From assembly GCA_963969365.1 (NCBI GenBank), contig OZ017759.1, forward strand, positions 930,001 to 994,000: a stretch of 64,000 bases of DNA, in the 5' to 3' direction. The position numbers were made by a program, and so were the translations under genes. The notes beneath the pieces are model-generated. The model saw only the letters and a list, made by a program, of their open reading frames with translations. It was not told where the DNA came from and searched no databases. The stretch is from Asterochloris sp. CNOR1 (lineage: Eukaryota > Chlorophyta > Trebouxiophyceae > Trebouxiales > Trebouxiaceae). Positions 26,601 to 41,600 of this stretch are shown in pieces; position 1 is the stretch's first letter; each line of letters starts with the position of its first letter.

Positions 26601-29600
26601 GGGAAGAGCGGTCCCTGATTGCATCCCATGTGTAATCAACATGCAGAAAGAGGCGTGCAGAACCTCACAGAGTGATTGCCACATCGCAACACCAAGCTGG
26701 GCACTAGGCAGCTGCGTAGTAAAAACTCCAATTTCTGCTCGTCACCAGCCAGGGTTGGGGACCTTCCAGCATGCTGTGAAAGCGGGACCCTGGCCTCATC
26801 TCTTCTGGCCCCTCCTCATTTGCCCCCACTGGATGGATATGCTATGCATGCATGCATATGCATTGCGTTCCAGGGCGTCCAGACCCACTGCTTCACCTAC
26901 ATCCCTTTCGCCCTTTAGCGCTGTGCTGCCAGACTTCGAGCACATGAGTGATCATGCAGTGACAGCGAGACTGCAGCTTCACCTTTTCTGCTCCATCCTG
27001 CTGGCGCCTGGCAGCGCCTTGCCAGGGTTGGGCACGTTCATCAGAATGCGCCCCTGGAAGCTGCCCCGGTCTGTGTGCAAGCACAGACCGCAGGAGGGGT
27101 CCTCCGCATCCACCGTGTAGTGTGTCAGGTCAACGGGGCTGGCCTGGAGGCCTAACTGAAACCTGCAAGCAACTCACAGCCTGAGTGCTGCTGGAACACT
27201 GCAGGGACAGGGGAGTGCCCCTGTGATGTATATGGCCGTCCGGCCCTGCTGGGCACACCCGGTCTAGCTGCTCCTGCTGGCACATCTGGAAAACACACTG
27301 AGCTCTGCTGCAGTTGAAGCAGGCTCCCAGTGAAGGACGCACCATCTACAGCCTGTTGAGGACTGGGGTCCACCCATGCCCTGCATAGCAGTGGGCAGGC
27401 CCACCTGCGCAGCAGTTTGGGAAGGCTTCCAGTGGACGGCCTGGTGGGGTCCAGCCTGTTGAAGAAAGTGCCACGCCGCGCTGGGAGCTTCAGGTGACCC
27501 GGAGGGCTCCTCAGCACATCCATGAGCTCCCGCATAAACATGACCTGCAGCAACCAGCCCAGCTGCTGCACATGCAGGCAGGTCCGGAGGCCGGCTGCAA
27601 TCCCGCTTGCAGTCAGGGTGTTGGCAGTCTGTGTTTCATGCTCACCCAGACGTGGCAGCACCATTGTTTGGCAGCATGTGTGACCAGATGTCACAGAAAT
27701 GGAAGGAGGTCTGTGCTGTGTGGCCACTGCATCAGGCATGCCTGAGGCAGAGCATGATGCAATGGGGCAGCATGACGGCAGAGCGTCTACCAAATGACCC
27801 CTGACAGCACACCTGGTGGTCGCCAATGAAGATTGTTGCGGCACTTTGAGGGTCTGCAGCTGCTGGCCTGGCTATGTCTGCTCGATATTGGGGGCTGCCA
27901 TTCGTCCCCTGCTCATCAAGGTTGGCAACGCTGCCCTTGCTGCCTGCATGACAAGATCACTGCAACGGATGATGCTGCATCTGCTAGGTTGGGTGTGCTG
28001 CGCTGAAGACCTGCATGCTGGCATCTTCACAAAACTGATGCTGTGGAGGACTGCCGTCTTTGCCCGCAGGCAATCCTGATTTGCACCCACCATCAATTGT
28101 TATGTGCAACATGGACAACAATGTATCAGACAATGTCAGGCAGGGGCGCCTGCGGCTGACAGCATGCTGGCTGGCAGAGCACAGCTCTCCCATGGCTGAG
28201 ATGCTAAAGCCAGTTGAGGCACACCACTGGTGGCCTGCATGCGAGCCTGCTGGACAGAGGCCTGGCAGCTCTGTGGCCCCAATCCAGCATCTGGTCACAG
28301 GGTGGCCATACCTGCAGTTGTCTGCACCTGCTGGCATGCAGCAATGATGGCAGCTCTGATGGCAGTCACACCCCCTGACACCAGAAACCCAACACAGCAT
28401 GGAATGGAGCTGCCTGCATGTTAGCGTCCAGGGCAGAGCTCTTGCATGCCCAGCACAGTCACAAAACAGCCGGGCATGTGGCTGTGACATGCTGGCTGCA
28501 GGGCAGAGCTGGGGCTGAGACACCTATCAACAAGAAAAAGCAGGCGCACCTATGACTGCCTGCATGCTGACATGCAGGGCGGAGCTCTTGTAGCGGTCCA
28601 CCAGGCTGATCGGCCCCTGGCGACCCTCAGCAGGCACATCCAGAGGGAACAGGTGGTGGTCGTCAGGGGAGCGCCCGCCAGGCAGCTCCCACTCCAGCCC
28701 AATGTCCAGCTGAGAGGCTGGGATGTTGAGGAGGGGCAGTGCATACAGAGTGCCTGCTGGGTGGTCCAAGCCAGCCGCCTGCAGGCAGTGGGAGGCAACC
28801 AGGAGTGGTAAGCAGGACTGTGCCTTACACAGTGCATGTGTGGTGCCTCTGGGGTGTGCCAAGACACCGTCTGAAGGCATGCATGGGAGGGAGTGGCCAG
28901 CTGCTGGTGACGCCTGTTGAGGGCGCAAGACAGGGGTGGCCACGGAGGGCCTACAGGGCGCCTGCGAGGTGAGTCAAGCCTTCCAGTTGTAGGCAGTCTT
29001 TGAAGTGGTGAGCAGGACTGCGCTGAACCAGAGTCAAGATGGTCTGGCCTGGCGTTTGAGGCTGGACGGACCACTGGCTGCTGTCAACAGATGCTATTGC
29101 CGCTTTGTGAACAGAATGGGGGATATACATGGCAGCATTGGCGGGAAGCACCAAAGGATACAGATGTGAGGCGCCCACCTTGAAAGCATGAGCAGTGAGT
29201 CCCTGCGCAGCCACCACCAGCTTCCCTCTGCCTCCCATGCTGAGACTGATGGCGCCCGCATTAAGCTGCAGCCTCGGCAGTGTGGACCCTATGTGCGGCT
29301 CAGCTAGCGCGCCTAGGGTGAATTGAAATCCTCTGCATGTCAGACAGGGCTGAGTCAGCCCCAAGCTGGACTGGTGAGCATGGAAGTGACACAGGTCGAT
29401 CAGAGCCTGAAGCTGGCAGTCGAAGCAGTGCCCTGCCTTCAACATGTAGCTCACAGAATGGTAGTACAAGGTAATAGTAATGCGCCAGCACAGCCAGTGT
29501 CAGCTCCTCATGGGCCCTCATGCCAACAGCAGCATCCCTCCTTACATTCTGCTCAGATGGGGCGAAAATCTGTGACCATTGTAAAGGCTTGGCATGACCC

Positions 29601-32600
29601 TGATTGCATCTAGCCACGACAGGCTGTGTCAGCTCCACGGCGCAATGTATGTGGGCACCCGGACTCCTCAAAAGGCATCCAGCCTGTGGGACCCTCCGTG
29701 AAGCTTGTGGCATGTGTGTGGACACTTGTGGCCATGGAGGCCAGTGTCAGCTCACTCGTAAGAGAGATGCATCACAGACATGCAAGTCAAGCTCATGTCG
29801 CTCACATGGCGCTCAGATGTATAGACCCCCTCCACAGGAAGCGTAGGTCGTCCCACCAGGGCAGCGAGGGCACCTTGGGCCGGGACTTATCAGGGTCTGA
29901 CGGGCTGCAGCGCTTCCCTGCTTGAGCCAGCTGCAAGGCAGCAGCCGCAGCTCTCTCAGCCTCGAGCATCATGTGTGAGCACCTAAGGCACACAGCTCCC
30001 ACGGTACATGCCAAAAGGATTGCCACATCAGCTGGGGCAAGAGAACGGCTTACAACAGGTGCACTAGTAGCAGCCACAGCATAGGCTTGCGCTGTGAGCG
30101 CTTCAGGAAAGAGCTCCTCAGGATGAGGTGCAGCCACAGCACCAACCCCAACCAATTCGGGGGACAGCTCCTGTGCAGGGCTGGCTCATCAAAGGGCACA
30201 CAGCAGCAGCCATACCAACATCTTGAGCAATTGTACAGGCCGCCCCAGGAGAGAGGTTGTCAGCATGAGGCGTGTGCGGAGACATTGCCTGATCTGACGC
30301 AGGTCAAAGCCACCAGATTGTTCACAAGCCAACCAATGCAGGCGTACCATGGTGATGGTTGGCTCAATGCCTGGGCCATAGCACGCGTTGGCGTTCTCTG
30401 CTGCCACCTTCAGGCTGGTGTACACTTTGATGAGGGCCCTGCTGCCCTTCACAGTGGCAGCGATCTCCACACTCCTGTGGTGGCCAACCGGCAGCCGGCG
30501 GAGATACTGCTCTGGAGGGGCAGTGACCTGCCTGCCAGTAGCAAGCGCTCCTGAAATTTGAAGGGAGGTAGCGGATGCCAGAGGCTGCAGGGTGGGAAGG
30601 CACAGAGGTCTGTCAGCAGTCAGGAAGTGAGGCTGCAGGCAATGGCTGCAGGATCAGCGTGACGCACTGCAAAGAGGCCGACATCACAGAATCACCATGG
30701 TCCATGGCATCTGAGATGCTTTGGGCTGTGAAGCTGCTTGATGTCGCTGGCTGTGCATACGCAGGACTTGGCATGGCAGCGTCGCGGCGTGAACAGGCCA
30801 AACACAACCACAATGCACTTGACAATGGACAGTCTGCGTGGTTGTGCATAACATGCAGCCTGGCAGCTCTGGCTTGCACCGGACAAGGGAGGGACTGGCC
30901 TTTAGGTTGGTTGCAAAGTGCACAGTTCCCCCACTGAGCTTCACGTCCAGGTGGATCTGATGCAGATCGCGCATAGGCACTCCTGTGCTGGCTGGGTCAG
31001 CATCTTGGATCAATGCCACAGCAGCCCGCTTGGAGGCAGCGTCTGTGCCGCGTACCACCAACAACACCTCAGCTGAGTCCAGGGTCACATGCATGAGTGA
31101 CCCATGGCGCTGCCTAAACCCTGGGGACACCTGCAGAGGCAGTAGGGTTGCTGTTGAACGGCAGCAGGGCTGCAGAGGCAGTTGGATGATCATAGGAGGC
31201 AGTAGGTCTGCAGATGCAGTGGGATGTCAGTTGAGCAGCATGAGACAGATGCGGAATTGTTGGCTGAGTTGACAGGGAGCTGTTGTGCAGTTGATGCTGG
31301 TGTGTGAGGCACTCCAGCATCCCACCTGGGGCTGATCAGAACACACTGGTCAGTATGCAGAGCATTGAGCCACATGCAAGTGTGCTGGCATTTTGAGGGG
31401 ACGACCATGTCTCTGCCACTGAGTGCAGGCCTTGTGGCGCCCATTTCAAATTCCGAGGCCATGTGACAGCCAGCGACTCACCTGGCGGCACCTTTGCCTG
31501 TAGGCAGCCGCCAGACCCTGCCCCACAGCTGCAGCTGTTGCTACCTGCTCCTCAGGGTCGGTCAGCAGCCGGGAGGCTGCCATGGGGCTGAACTCCTCTA
31601 CCACCTGAAGTGTTAAGATGGTCAGTCACGACTGCAATCCCAAAACAGGCAGGGAGGCCGCCATAGGGCTGGACTCCTCAAGCCGGAGGCCATTGGGTAG
31701 TTGGTTACGTCTCAAACATCCTGTCAGGCAGAGATAGATTGGGGCCTCTGTCACTCTGTTTGCAGCCAGGCGAAGACTACTAGGTGCTGCCAGGCAGTCC
31801 ATGTCAGTGCTGCTCAGCACAAGTCCATCCCACCTGGTGCACAGGGGAGGTGACAGCGCTGGGGCTGCCAGCTGACTCCAAGGCCCAGTCCCTTTCAAGC
31901 AACGACATCTCTGCGGCCAGCATCCGGGACCATAGGGCGTCCTGGGCCATGCTGCTGCGCAGCAGGGGGCCCTGCACAGCTAGCCAGGCCTGCATGACAC
32001 AGCGCAAACATGTGTTTGAAGAAAACATGACTGAGTGAGGCCTGCAAGCCATTGTCACCGGTAGGCTTACTGATAAGCAGGACACTCCTGCAAGGCACCA
32101 GGCTGGTTGCAGCAGGTGACTATCTCAGCGTCCGTCATCCTGCATTCTGTGCTCCTCATATATATGCTGCCACTCGTTACCCTGAAGAAGCTTGGCTGCT
32201 GAAACGCTGCTGGTTGGCTACCCAAACACATGGCGGCGAAGCAGCACAGGGCAGGGCAATAAGCGCCCTGAGGCCGGCAGTGCCTGTCCTGTTACATCCA
32301 GAATCCTTGCGCAGGCTTCACGGCATAGCCCTGAAGCAGTCAAGAGTCAAGATTACCTCCATAGGATGATGCTCAAAGATCACAGTGCCGTCTACCCCAC
32401 TGAGTCGCAGCTCAGCAGGCAAGAGCAGGTCTGCCATGCTGAGCCCCTTGGGTATGGGAGGACTTGCAGCGGACTGGAGCTTGCGGCCTTCAGATACGGC
32501 CTTTCTCACCACAGTGAGTTGCTCTGAGACCACCTGGAAGAGGGAGAGCAGGAAGCTGAGCTCTGCTAGAGACATGTTGAATGGGTGCAGGCACACATGG

Positions 32601-35600
32601 GAGGGTTAGGGACTTATGCAGAGGGGGCCTAGGCGTGAAGTCCGCATGCTGAAGGCAATCAAGAGAGGCAGGCGACTGGAGTGGGTGAGCAAGCCAGAGC
32701 TTCACAAATGTACCTGTCGAAGCTCCCTGGCCAGAACCTCTCTGGAGGAGTGGTTGTGCGCCCCATCTTGCGCCCCAGGAGGTGTGCATGCCGGCAGGAA
32801 CTTGCTCACATGCCCACCTGTTTGAACGCCTTGGCCCAGAGTTCCACAAAGCGCTCTGATGACCCTGGCTCCTGGTCGTATGGCAGAGTGACCACGAGAC
32901 CTGCCAAGCTGACGGCCACCATCATGCCAGGTCCGTCCCGCTGCCCGTCCGCTGGCGCCTGCCGCTGCTGCTGGACACTGCTGGCCACAGTGGACTCAGC
33001 AGGCTCCTCCCTGTCAGTCAAAGCCACAGCCCAGTGCGCAAGGCCTGCACGAGCGTAGGCCGCTGCCCGTGTGCTGGGATTGTGCAGCGTGCGCGGCAGG
33101 TCTGGCAGATACCCTGCAGCATGGGAACAGGAGCAGTTGGCTTGTGCCACAATGCAGCCACTCTGAGGGCCAGCACGGGTATGTAGCATGAGCAACAGCT
33201 ATGGCAGGTCAATTCAAGCCACTTAAATCAGAGGTGGCGTGGGCAAGAGCAGCAGCACAGCACCGCTGAAGGCGGCCCCCGACGCGCTGGGGATGTGCAG
33301 CATGCGCGGCAGGTGCAGCAGGTCCTCTGCAGCGTGAAGACTGTAGCAGACATCGGACTGCACTGGAGCACGACTCAGCGTCTGAAGCAAGAGGCTCCTG
33401 GCAGCTAAAGTGTGTGCAACACCAAGGCCAGAGGCAGTTGGCACGCACAGCACTATCAAATGCTCCTTGCATGCACACCGGCCACGGGTCAGCATGTTGA
33501 CATGGGCAAGGCACACCCACACATCCAAGCACTTAATTACATCTGCTGGTCCGCCAGGAAGCCACGCGGTGGCTTGTGCTGGCCTGAGCAACCTGCTGTG
33601 GGGTGCAAGACCAGGCTGCATAGCAGCACTGCTGAGGGCGCCTGACCCGGCAGCCATGCACGCAAGGTCGGGCAGCAAAGCTGCATCATCTGGTGGGAGG
33701 TCTGCACCTGGGTTCACATCCTGCTGGCCACAAGCAAAGGGCTGGTCTCCAGTCAGCCGCGCTTGTGCATCATTATCGAGCAGCTGTCCAGCACCGGCAG
33801 CTTTTGTACCCGCCACGGCAGCATCTGCTGCAGCGCCACCAGCTGGTGTGGCATGTGCTAGACGGCTTCGCTGCAGATGGATTATGGGTGAGCGCCCAGC
33901 TGCCTCCTGCCCAGCAGCATCTGCGAGCAAGTCTGCAGGTGCACGGTGCAGGCGTCAGAGTGAAGTGCTGCTCAACAGAATACATCCAGATCCCTCACAA
34001 CATGGGCTCTGCTGCAACATCCACCTGTGTCTGAGCGCTTGGCTGCCGGCTGCTCAGCGGTGACTGCCAGCAACTCTGCACGCAGGTGCTCACTGTAGGC
34101 ATGAGAGTACAGCACTGGGCTCCACTGGCAGGTCTGCAGCCAGCTGGACTGCGCAGGAGTCGCTGTGCAGCAGTGCTCAGCTTTGTGTGCTGACCATCAG
34201 GCCAAGCCTGCACAGCATGGGTGTATCCTGCAAGGCACTGGCATGTAGGGATGACTGCCCATTGCTCAAGTACACATGCTGTTGTATCAAGGGGACAGTC
34301 CAGGCGTGAGTCCCATGAGCCTCTGCATGGGCTTCAGAATTGTTGCCACAAGGCAGCTAAAGTCAGCTCACAGCCCTGCCTGAGAACAGGGTCATAGGCC
34401 TATCATCCAAGCTGAAGTCTTGGGCAACGCCAGAGGTACACAGAACATGGGAGCCAGAAATGGCTTTTGCTCACTCTTGCTCATGGGCAAGCTGGGTCTG
34501 CCCAAAGCTTGTGGCACCTCACAGCCACACTCCTTCTTTCCTTTTGAAGCAGTCAGGGTCATACTGTATTTGGCCCAGATCCAAGTCGTGTATGGTCAAG
34601 CTGGTGGTTACGCACAGCTGCATACATCTCTGGCGCAAAATGAGCTCTCATCACAGACAGATGGCTGCGAAGGAGGCTCATTCAAGTTGGAGTCCTTGGG
34701 TCAGCTGAAAGACTTTCCAGCTGCACGAAGCTGTTCCCATCACAGAAAGAGGGGTGCGACAGGTGCTCACCCTTCTCATTCAGTTCCAAGTCCTTGGGTA
34801 AGCTGGAGGTGCGCACAGCCTCCAGATTGCGCCGCAGCCAATCCACTGAGGGCTGGGCATGCTCAGGCTCTGCCACGCTTTTGCCAGCCAGCGCCTGCAG
34901 AACAAACAGAGCAGGGTCGCACGAAGCCTGAAGACAGTGCATGCCCAGGCTCTGCCAGGCTCCTGCCAGGTGGCACCTGTGATGCGCTCCACGCTGCATT
35001 GCAAAGAAGTGATGGCAGGGCATGCTCAGGCCATGCTAGGCTCCGGCCAGCTGGCACCAGCGGAGCCAGCCATTACAAGTCGCACACACAGGCGGGCAGA
35101 CGTGTAACAGCAATGCGCAGGCTCTTGGCAGCAAAAGGCAGCCACATCAGTATGTTGGCATCCTGGAACATCACCATGTGCCATTGAGACGGCAATCCCT
35201 CAGCCTGACCTGTCTGCATCATACAGACCCCTATGAGCAGAGCTGCCTGCCAGGCAGGCAATTGGTACTCTGCATTCAGCCATCAGGGCTGCCAGCCTGG
35301 TGCACACCCGTCACCAGAGGGCTGCAGGAGAGGGCACGCCAGCCTCACGTTTGCACCCAGGCATCCACAGGGTGAGCTCACCACTTGGGGGCGGCCACTG
35401 GAGGGACCAGCCTGCAGCTCCTCCATCACCAGGGAGCTGTAGGAGGCCCCCGAGGGCAAGCCTGCCTCCAGCTCCAGGTCGTGCTCAATCATGGAGCCTG
35501 GCGTGTGCAGGCCCCCATTGTCTGGGTCGCCCGGGCTGGGCACCAAAACGGAACGAGCCGCCTCTGCCCGTGCAGGTGTAGTGATGCTGCTGACGGCGCC

Positions 35601-38600
35601 TGTGTCTCTGTCCATTGCGGCTGAGGGATTGGCAGATGGGCGTGCTGCTGCTGTGGTACTGGCAGGCTGGCGACCTAAGGGGAGCGCTGGGGGTGCGGCA
35701 CATGGTGGGAGACAGGCAGGGAAGAGGTCGAACAGCACCTGCACCTCGCGACACTGCAGCAGGGGTTGCCCGTTCAGGCTGAAACCAGCCCTCTGCAGGC
35801 GCAGGGCTGGCTGCTCAACCTCTGCCAGCAACTGGGGCAGCGCCTGGTGACACGGCAGGAGGCTGGCCTGTGCTGGAGGCAGGGACGGCGTCGCCACCTC
35901 TGCTGAGGCTGCCTCGCTGCCCAGACTCCCAGCACCAGCACGGCTGGGCTGCGCTGGAGATGGTGGCAGCGAAGCATCCATCCCTGCGACACCTGCCTTC
36001 CTGCGGGCACCCTCTGTGCTGCTGCCTTGCTGCTCCGTAGCTGCAGCTGTCTGCTGCTTGAGCAGCTTCAGGCCCTCCAACACTCTGGAGTCTGCCTCCA
36101 GCTGCAGCCGGGGCAGGGCAAGGCCCCAGGTGATGCTCGGCGCCACTGTCACATCGCTGTGCCAGTCGGCCAGCGTCAAGCTGAGCATCAGGACGGGGAG
36201 GGCCTTGGCAGCCTTTCCTGCAGATTTGCCTGGCAGCGGGGCATCTGTGTGCGGGGCCTGCTGCTGCTGCTGGTAGTCTGCTGTGCTAGCTGGCTGAGCA
36301 GTGGCCGACTGATCATTGGCGAGTAGCGCCGAGGTGCTCTGCTGGTCCCCACACAAGCGCAAAGCCTCAACAGGCGCCACGCCGGGGGTGCTTGCAGCGC
36401 TGCTGCCCTGCCCTGTTCCCCCTTGCTGGTGCACGGCGCGGGGCGGCATGCCCTGCGCTGCCCCCGCCACGTCGGCCGCGGCCTTGCACGCCGCCACCAA
36501 TGGGTCGGCCTCAAACCTGGTGCGCGCCCCTGTCAGCTGCAGATCGGCTCGCAGCGTGCGTCTGGCGGCGCTGCCCCCGGCAGGCTGCACGACCTGCTCG
36601 ACAAGGAGTGCGCAATTGCCGATATGCAGCAGTTGCACGACCCGTGACGACACGTCCGGCCTCCAGCCAGCTGCCGCTGCTGGAGACGAGGTTGGCGCAC
36701 CTGAAAGTCCCTGTTCCTGGGACCCCACAGCAGGCTGAGCCTGCAGGCCGTCAGAAGCAGGTCATTCAGACTTGCAGGCAAGCCCTTGGACAGGCTGCCC
36801 GCACACCTTTACTTGCAAGGTTTTCTGCGTGCAGCAACAAAGACAGCACTTGTCTGCCACTGTCCCCCACAGCAGCGTGACATCCCCACAGCAGCGTGAC
36901 ATCCCCACATGCACAAACATGCGATGCCAGCACTCTCTCCCTTAGAAGCTGTGCACACAATACAGCAACAACACATTGCAACGAGCAGCTGCGCACCAGT
37001 TGGTTAGTATGCCTCTGCTGCGCCTCCCAGCTGCCTTCAAGGTACGTCACTGAGACGCGATCCAATTCCAGCACAAGCTGCCGCCTCACGGGGAAGACCT
37101 CAAGCGCCAGGTGGGGCACTGCAAACCGCTGCAGGGTCTGCACCTGACCAGGTTGCTGACCCTGCACAGGGGCAGTGAGTTGAGGCAGCTTGATTGTGTG
37201 TGCTTTGACTCTCAGAAGCTGTCAGCCGTGTAGCAAGGTATGAAGCTACTGGGTGCTGACTGGCTGAGCACCGCTCAAGTCGACCACACGGGTGGAGAAG
37301 CAGGCTGCCATATGCCTGGCCAAGCTAGAGCTCTGGCCCAGCAGACAGCTATGGGCAGCCTGCTGCAGTCAACAAGCTACCCGTGACCCAGGACACGGGT
37401 CTCACGTCTGGGCACCCGCGCTTCCTGTGCCGAGTATCTACCAAAGAAGGACGCAATGCAATCAAGGACCCACCTGTGTCTGGTGCGCAGGCACCTGCAC
37501 CCGAGTCCCGTACTCCAGCTGGGAGGCTGTCATGGTGAGGACCAGCTCTGTGAGCTCCACACGGGCCCGCCTGGCTGCTTGAGCAGCCTTCTGAGCCACA
37601 GGGGCAGCTGCAGCCTCCCCACCAATGGTGCCCACCATCATGCCTGCAGCGCGGCAGGGGGCTCTCGCCAAGACTAGAGGGCACGTCCAGGTTGCAGCCC
37701 CTGCCAGCATGACAAGTTGCCCCAGAATTGATCGATGCAAACTCACAGCACAGCCCTGTGCTGATGTTGCGCCCGCGCAGGACTTCAGAGTTGTCTGCTG
37801 CGCGTGCACTGACAGGTGCTGCCACAGCTGCCGCCTCCCCTGCACAGCCGGCACTGCCTGCCACACTGTTCCTGCACAGATCGCTGCAATGACGTGCTAC
37901 AGAGCATGTCCCACACCTGCAGCGACCCCGGCCGTCACAGCTGCCGCCTTGACAGCCCCCTCCTCTGAAGAGTCGGAGCCTGCTTCAGGCTCTGCCGGCA
38001 TGCTGCCTGGGTGCAGACCAGCCTGGCTGCCACCACCTGGGCCTGGCTGCCAGGCTGCATCCAGCTTGGCCTGGGACCGTGCTGACCTCACAGCTGCCCT
38101 GCGACCCAGCAGGCCCCGTGGGGGCTGCAGTGCGGCTGCCAGCAGAGCAGCGCTGGGCAGCACTTCCTGGGACAGGGAGCTACGTAGGTCGCTGATCCCC
38201 ATGCCACCTGCAGGACGGGTGCCAGCCATCACACATGGTTACAGTGCTGTTGCATTCCAGGGACAGGCAGCTGCCGAGTTTGCTGACCCCCATGCCATCT
38301 GCAGATGAAGTCCTGGTCGTACATCAGTGTGGTGTGCAGTGTGAATCAAGCCTTTTCTGATTTTGCACAGGTCGCCTATGCCAATGCCACTTCAGCATGC
38401 AACTGGTGGGAACGCTGTCTAGCATGAGGCAAAGCACTTGCGTGCAAGCTGTGATGTAAAACCTTGTGCTGTGGGGAGGTATGGCAGCGCTGCAGTGCAG
38501 GACGCCCTGACTGTGCATGTGGGTGCCCCTGAGGCTGTCACCTTGCAGCTGCGCTGCTCCCTTCCGCAGCTGGCAGGCCCCTGTCAGCCGCAGCTGGGTC

Positions 38601-41600
38601 GCTGCAAGCAGCTGCCCATAGTGCCTTGGCCCATCTGACTGGCCGGCGGGCAACAAGCACACTGCAATGGCAGGGTCCTGCACAGGGCAGAATAGTCTTC
38701 AGTGACTGCACTTCGTGCGGTGTGTCAGACTCACTTGCTCAACATGGCAGCTCCACACTGCTCGATGATGTGCCAATCTAAGGCGCTGGGCGGGTCAAAC
38801 ATCTCTATCAGCATTACCAAGCAGGAGTCAAAATCTAGGGGTTTGTGAGCGGGTCTGCAAAGCATACCTGAAGTTCGATGGAGCCCTGGCAGTCGAATGG
38901 ACTGGAGTGGTCTGTCCTGGCAGCCGACCCAGCCTGGATCGTGGCGGCAGCCGTGCTGCAGCACAGCTCAGGCTTCCCGCTGGCAGCCAGCAGCTCCAGC
39001 CTGCTTGGCTGCCCTGTCCTGATGACCAAATCCCACAGCAGGCTCACAGCGTCAGCCTTGAGCTTGGGGGCAGCCTGCGCAGTGGTGCCAGCAGGGAGAC
39101 CAGAAGCCCCCTGCTGCCGAGGAGCACTGTCAAGGGTGGGGTCGACCTGGGCCTGGCTGGAACTTGCTGCTGGCTGCCCGGTGCCGGCCTCAGACAGGCC
39201 TGCGAAGGGGCTTGTGGCTGCCTGCTTGCTCTCCGTACCAGCCTCAGGCACGACCTGACCCGCAGTCACCGCTTGGCCTGGGCCAGGGTTGGCAGCTGCC
39301 TGACCGCTCATCGTCCCTTCAGGGTCCACTCCGCCAGCTGCACCTGCCGCTGAGAGGGCAGCAGGCACTGCTGGGCTGGCAGGGGGTGCACCTCCCGTCT
39401 GGGGCCATGCTGCATCCTCAGAGACTGCCTCATGAACTGGTGCTGAAGCAGCATGGTCTCTTGACTGGGGCTCGTGCTGGAGGTGCAGCCAGCCAGCCAT
39501 CTTCTTGGGTGGTGCATGGTTGCCTGCATGAACAAGCCAACTTCCATGTAGTTCGTTGAGGTGCACTGCTACACAGGAGCGGCCTCACACGGCGGGAAGA
39601 AGACTCTGTGTGGGCAGCAGGGTACACTACTCTTGCCCTGCATGACGCCACTATCACGAGCAACCAGCACACTGATCTGCACAAGGCATCGTCCGTATCG
39701 GCACGTGAACGGCGTGCAAGGTTGCACTGCTTGGCAGGCCACCAGCATGCAGCAGACTAGCCAGTGACAGGCAGCAGAGGGTGCGCACCTGCAGGTCCAG
39801 CAGCATCCATAGCCTGCTGCGTCAGCACAGCCACCAGCCGGTGCTGGTGGGTTTGCAGCGCCTGACAGGCTGCCAGCATGCACCAGATGCTGGGCAGACA
39901 CAGCTGCGTGTGCAGAGGCAGTACGTCCACGCGCAGACGGGCTGCCAGGGTGCTTCGGGAGCCCTCAGGCTGAGCAGGCAGGGTTGAGGGACGCCGCAGT
40001 GGGCTTCTGCTCTGCACTGCCATGCTGACGGTGGAAGCCAGACGCCGCAGGCTGCTGTGCCCCTGAAGCAGGTCAAAAGTAGTTGTGGACTTTGCAGATA
40101 CTGGCATGGCTGATGGACATCAAGTGGAAGCAGGCTGTGTCCCTGCTGTGAATTCACTGTATCATGTCTGCTCCGCGCCACCATTGCTGCAGGCTGCTGT
40201 TCCCCTGCAGCAGATGAAGCTGGCCTTGTGTGCACAGCAAACCCAAGCTCACCTCACATTCACCGGAAGCAGCTCGTGAGGGACAGCCTGTTGGCAGCAG
40301 CCAGCAGATCGCAGGCTGTGCAAACAGTTGGCTCGCAGACATCGTATGTTGCAATGGCCATGCTGGCCAACACCGTCCTGCTCCTGGCCAGACACTCCCA
40401 AAATGCATCAGGCCAGCCTTCTGACAAGCCAGCTGGCAATACAACTTGTTTTCAACGCACGCAGAGTTAAATTTGTGACTGCACTGACCTCTTTGCAAGC
40501 CTCTGGTGGGACAGGCACGGTCTCAGAAGGGCTGCTGCTGAGCATGCCCCTGGACACCTCGGCCTCCAGCGCAGCACCACCGCAGTCGAAGGCACAGCCT
40601 GGCTGGCTGTCAGGCAGGCCCAGACGGATGGCAGCCCCCGTGGTGGCGACAGTGAGGCGGTACAGAGGCCCCTCCAGCGCTGCACTGCCACCAGCGCTGC
40701 CCTGGCAGTCGCCACTGACCACCAGGTTGTGGTGCGACAGCTTGAGCTCCAGGGGCTGCTGGTTTGGGGCGGCCAGGCCCTGCGTGCTGATGGTGAAGAG
40801 GGGTGCCCTGATGCTGACCTGCAGGGCAGCGGCAGCGGTGATTGTGCTGCATGAAGCGTGGGGGGCAACCCTTCGTGCCAGTTGTGAAGAGGAGCCCCCT
40901 GGTGCTGGCCTGCAGGGCAGCAGCAGCGGTGTTTTGCGTGCAACTCGCATACTGAGGTCAGCCTCGCATGCCTGTGGCGAAAGTAGGGCTCCAAAAGCAT
41001 ACCTGTGGGACTGCAACCAAGAGTGCTCTGCGTGCAGCCCTGCAGGTGGGTTGGGGGCCCAGCCCTGCAGGTCGTGCAGACAGGGAGCCATGTGCTGGCC
41101 TGCAGGGCAGTAGTGCTTGGTGTGCATTTGAGATGGTATGTTGACATGGGCTGCCATCCCACCTGCCAGCAGAGGTGTTAGCAGAGTGCGCATGGCGAGC
41201 AGTGCAGCGCAGTGGGGTCTCGTCTGACATTCTGGCACTCAGAAGGTGCAGCTTTGATGCTGCATCGGCTGCTGCAGCCCGTGAGTGACGGGGAGTCGAT
41301 ATAGTGCTTTCCATGCCCACCTGATCTGGGATCAGAATTTTGGCCAGGCCTGCCACCTTAGCAGCAGACAGCCTGATGGACCCTGCCCTCGCTACAGCAG
41401 GCGTGGGAGTCCTGCTGGCACGGCGTGCCTTTTGGCTAGCCTCCAGCTTGGCCACAGCTGCCAGCATGCGGCCCGACAGGGTACAGGCAGCATCTCCTAC
41501 AGCAATTTCCAGCAGACGCAGCTGCATGCCTCTGATGTGCCTGCAGCATGGCATGTTTGTTGCTTTTGGGCACTATGATTTGTCGCACAGCAAATCAGGA

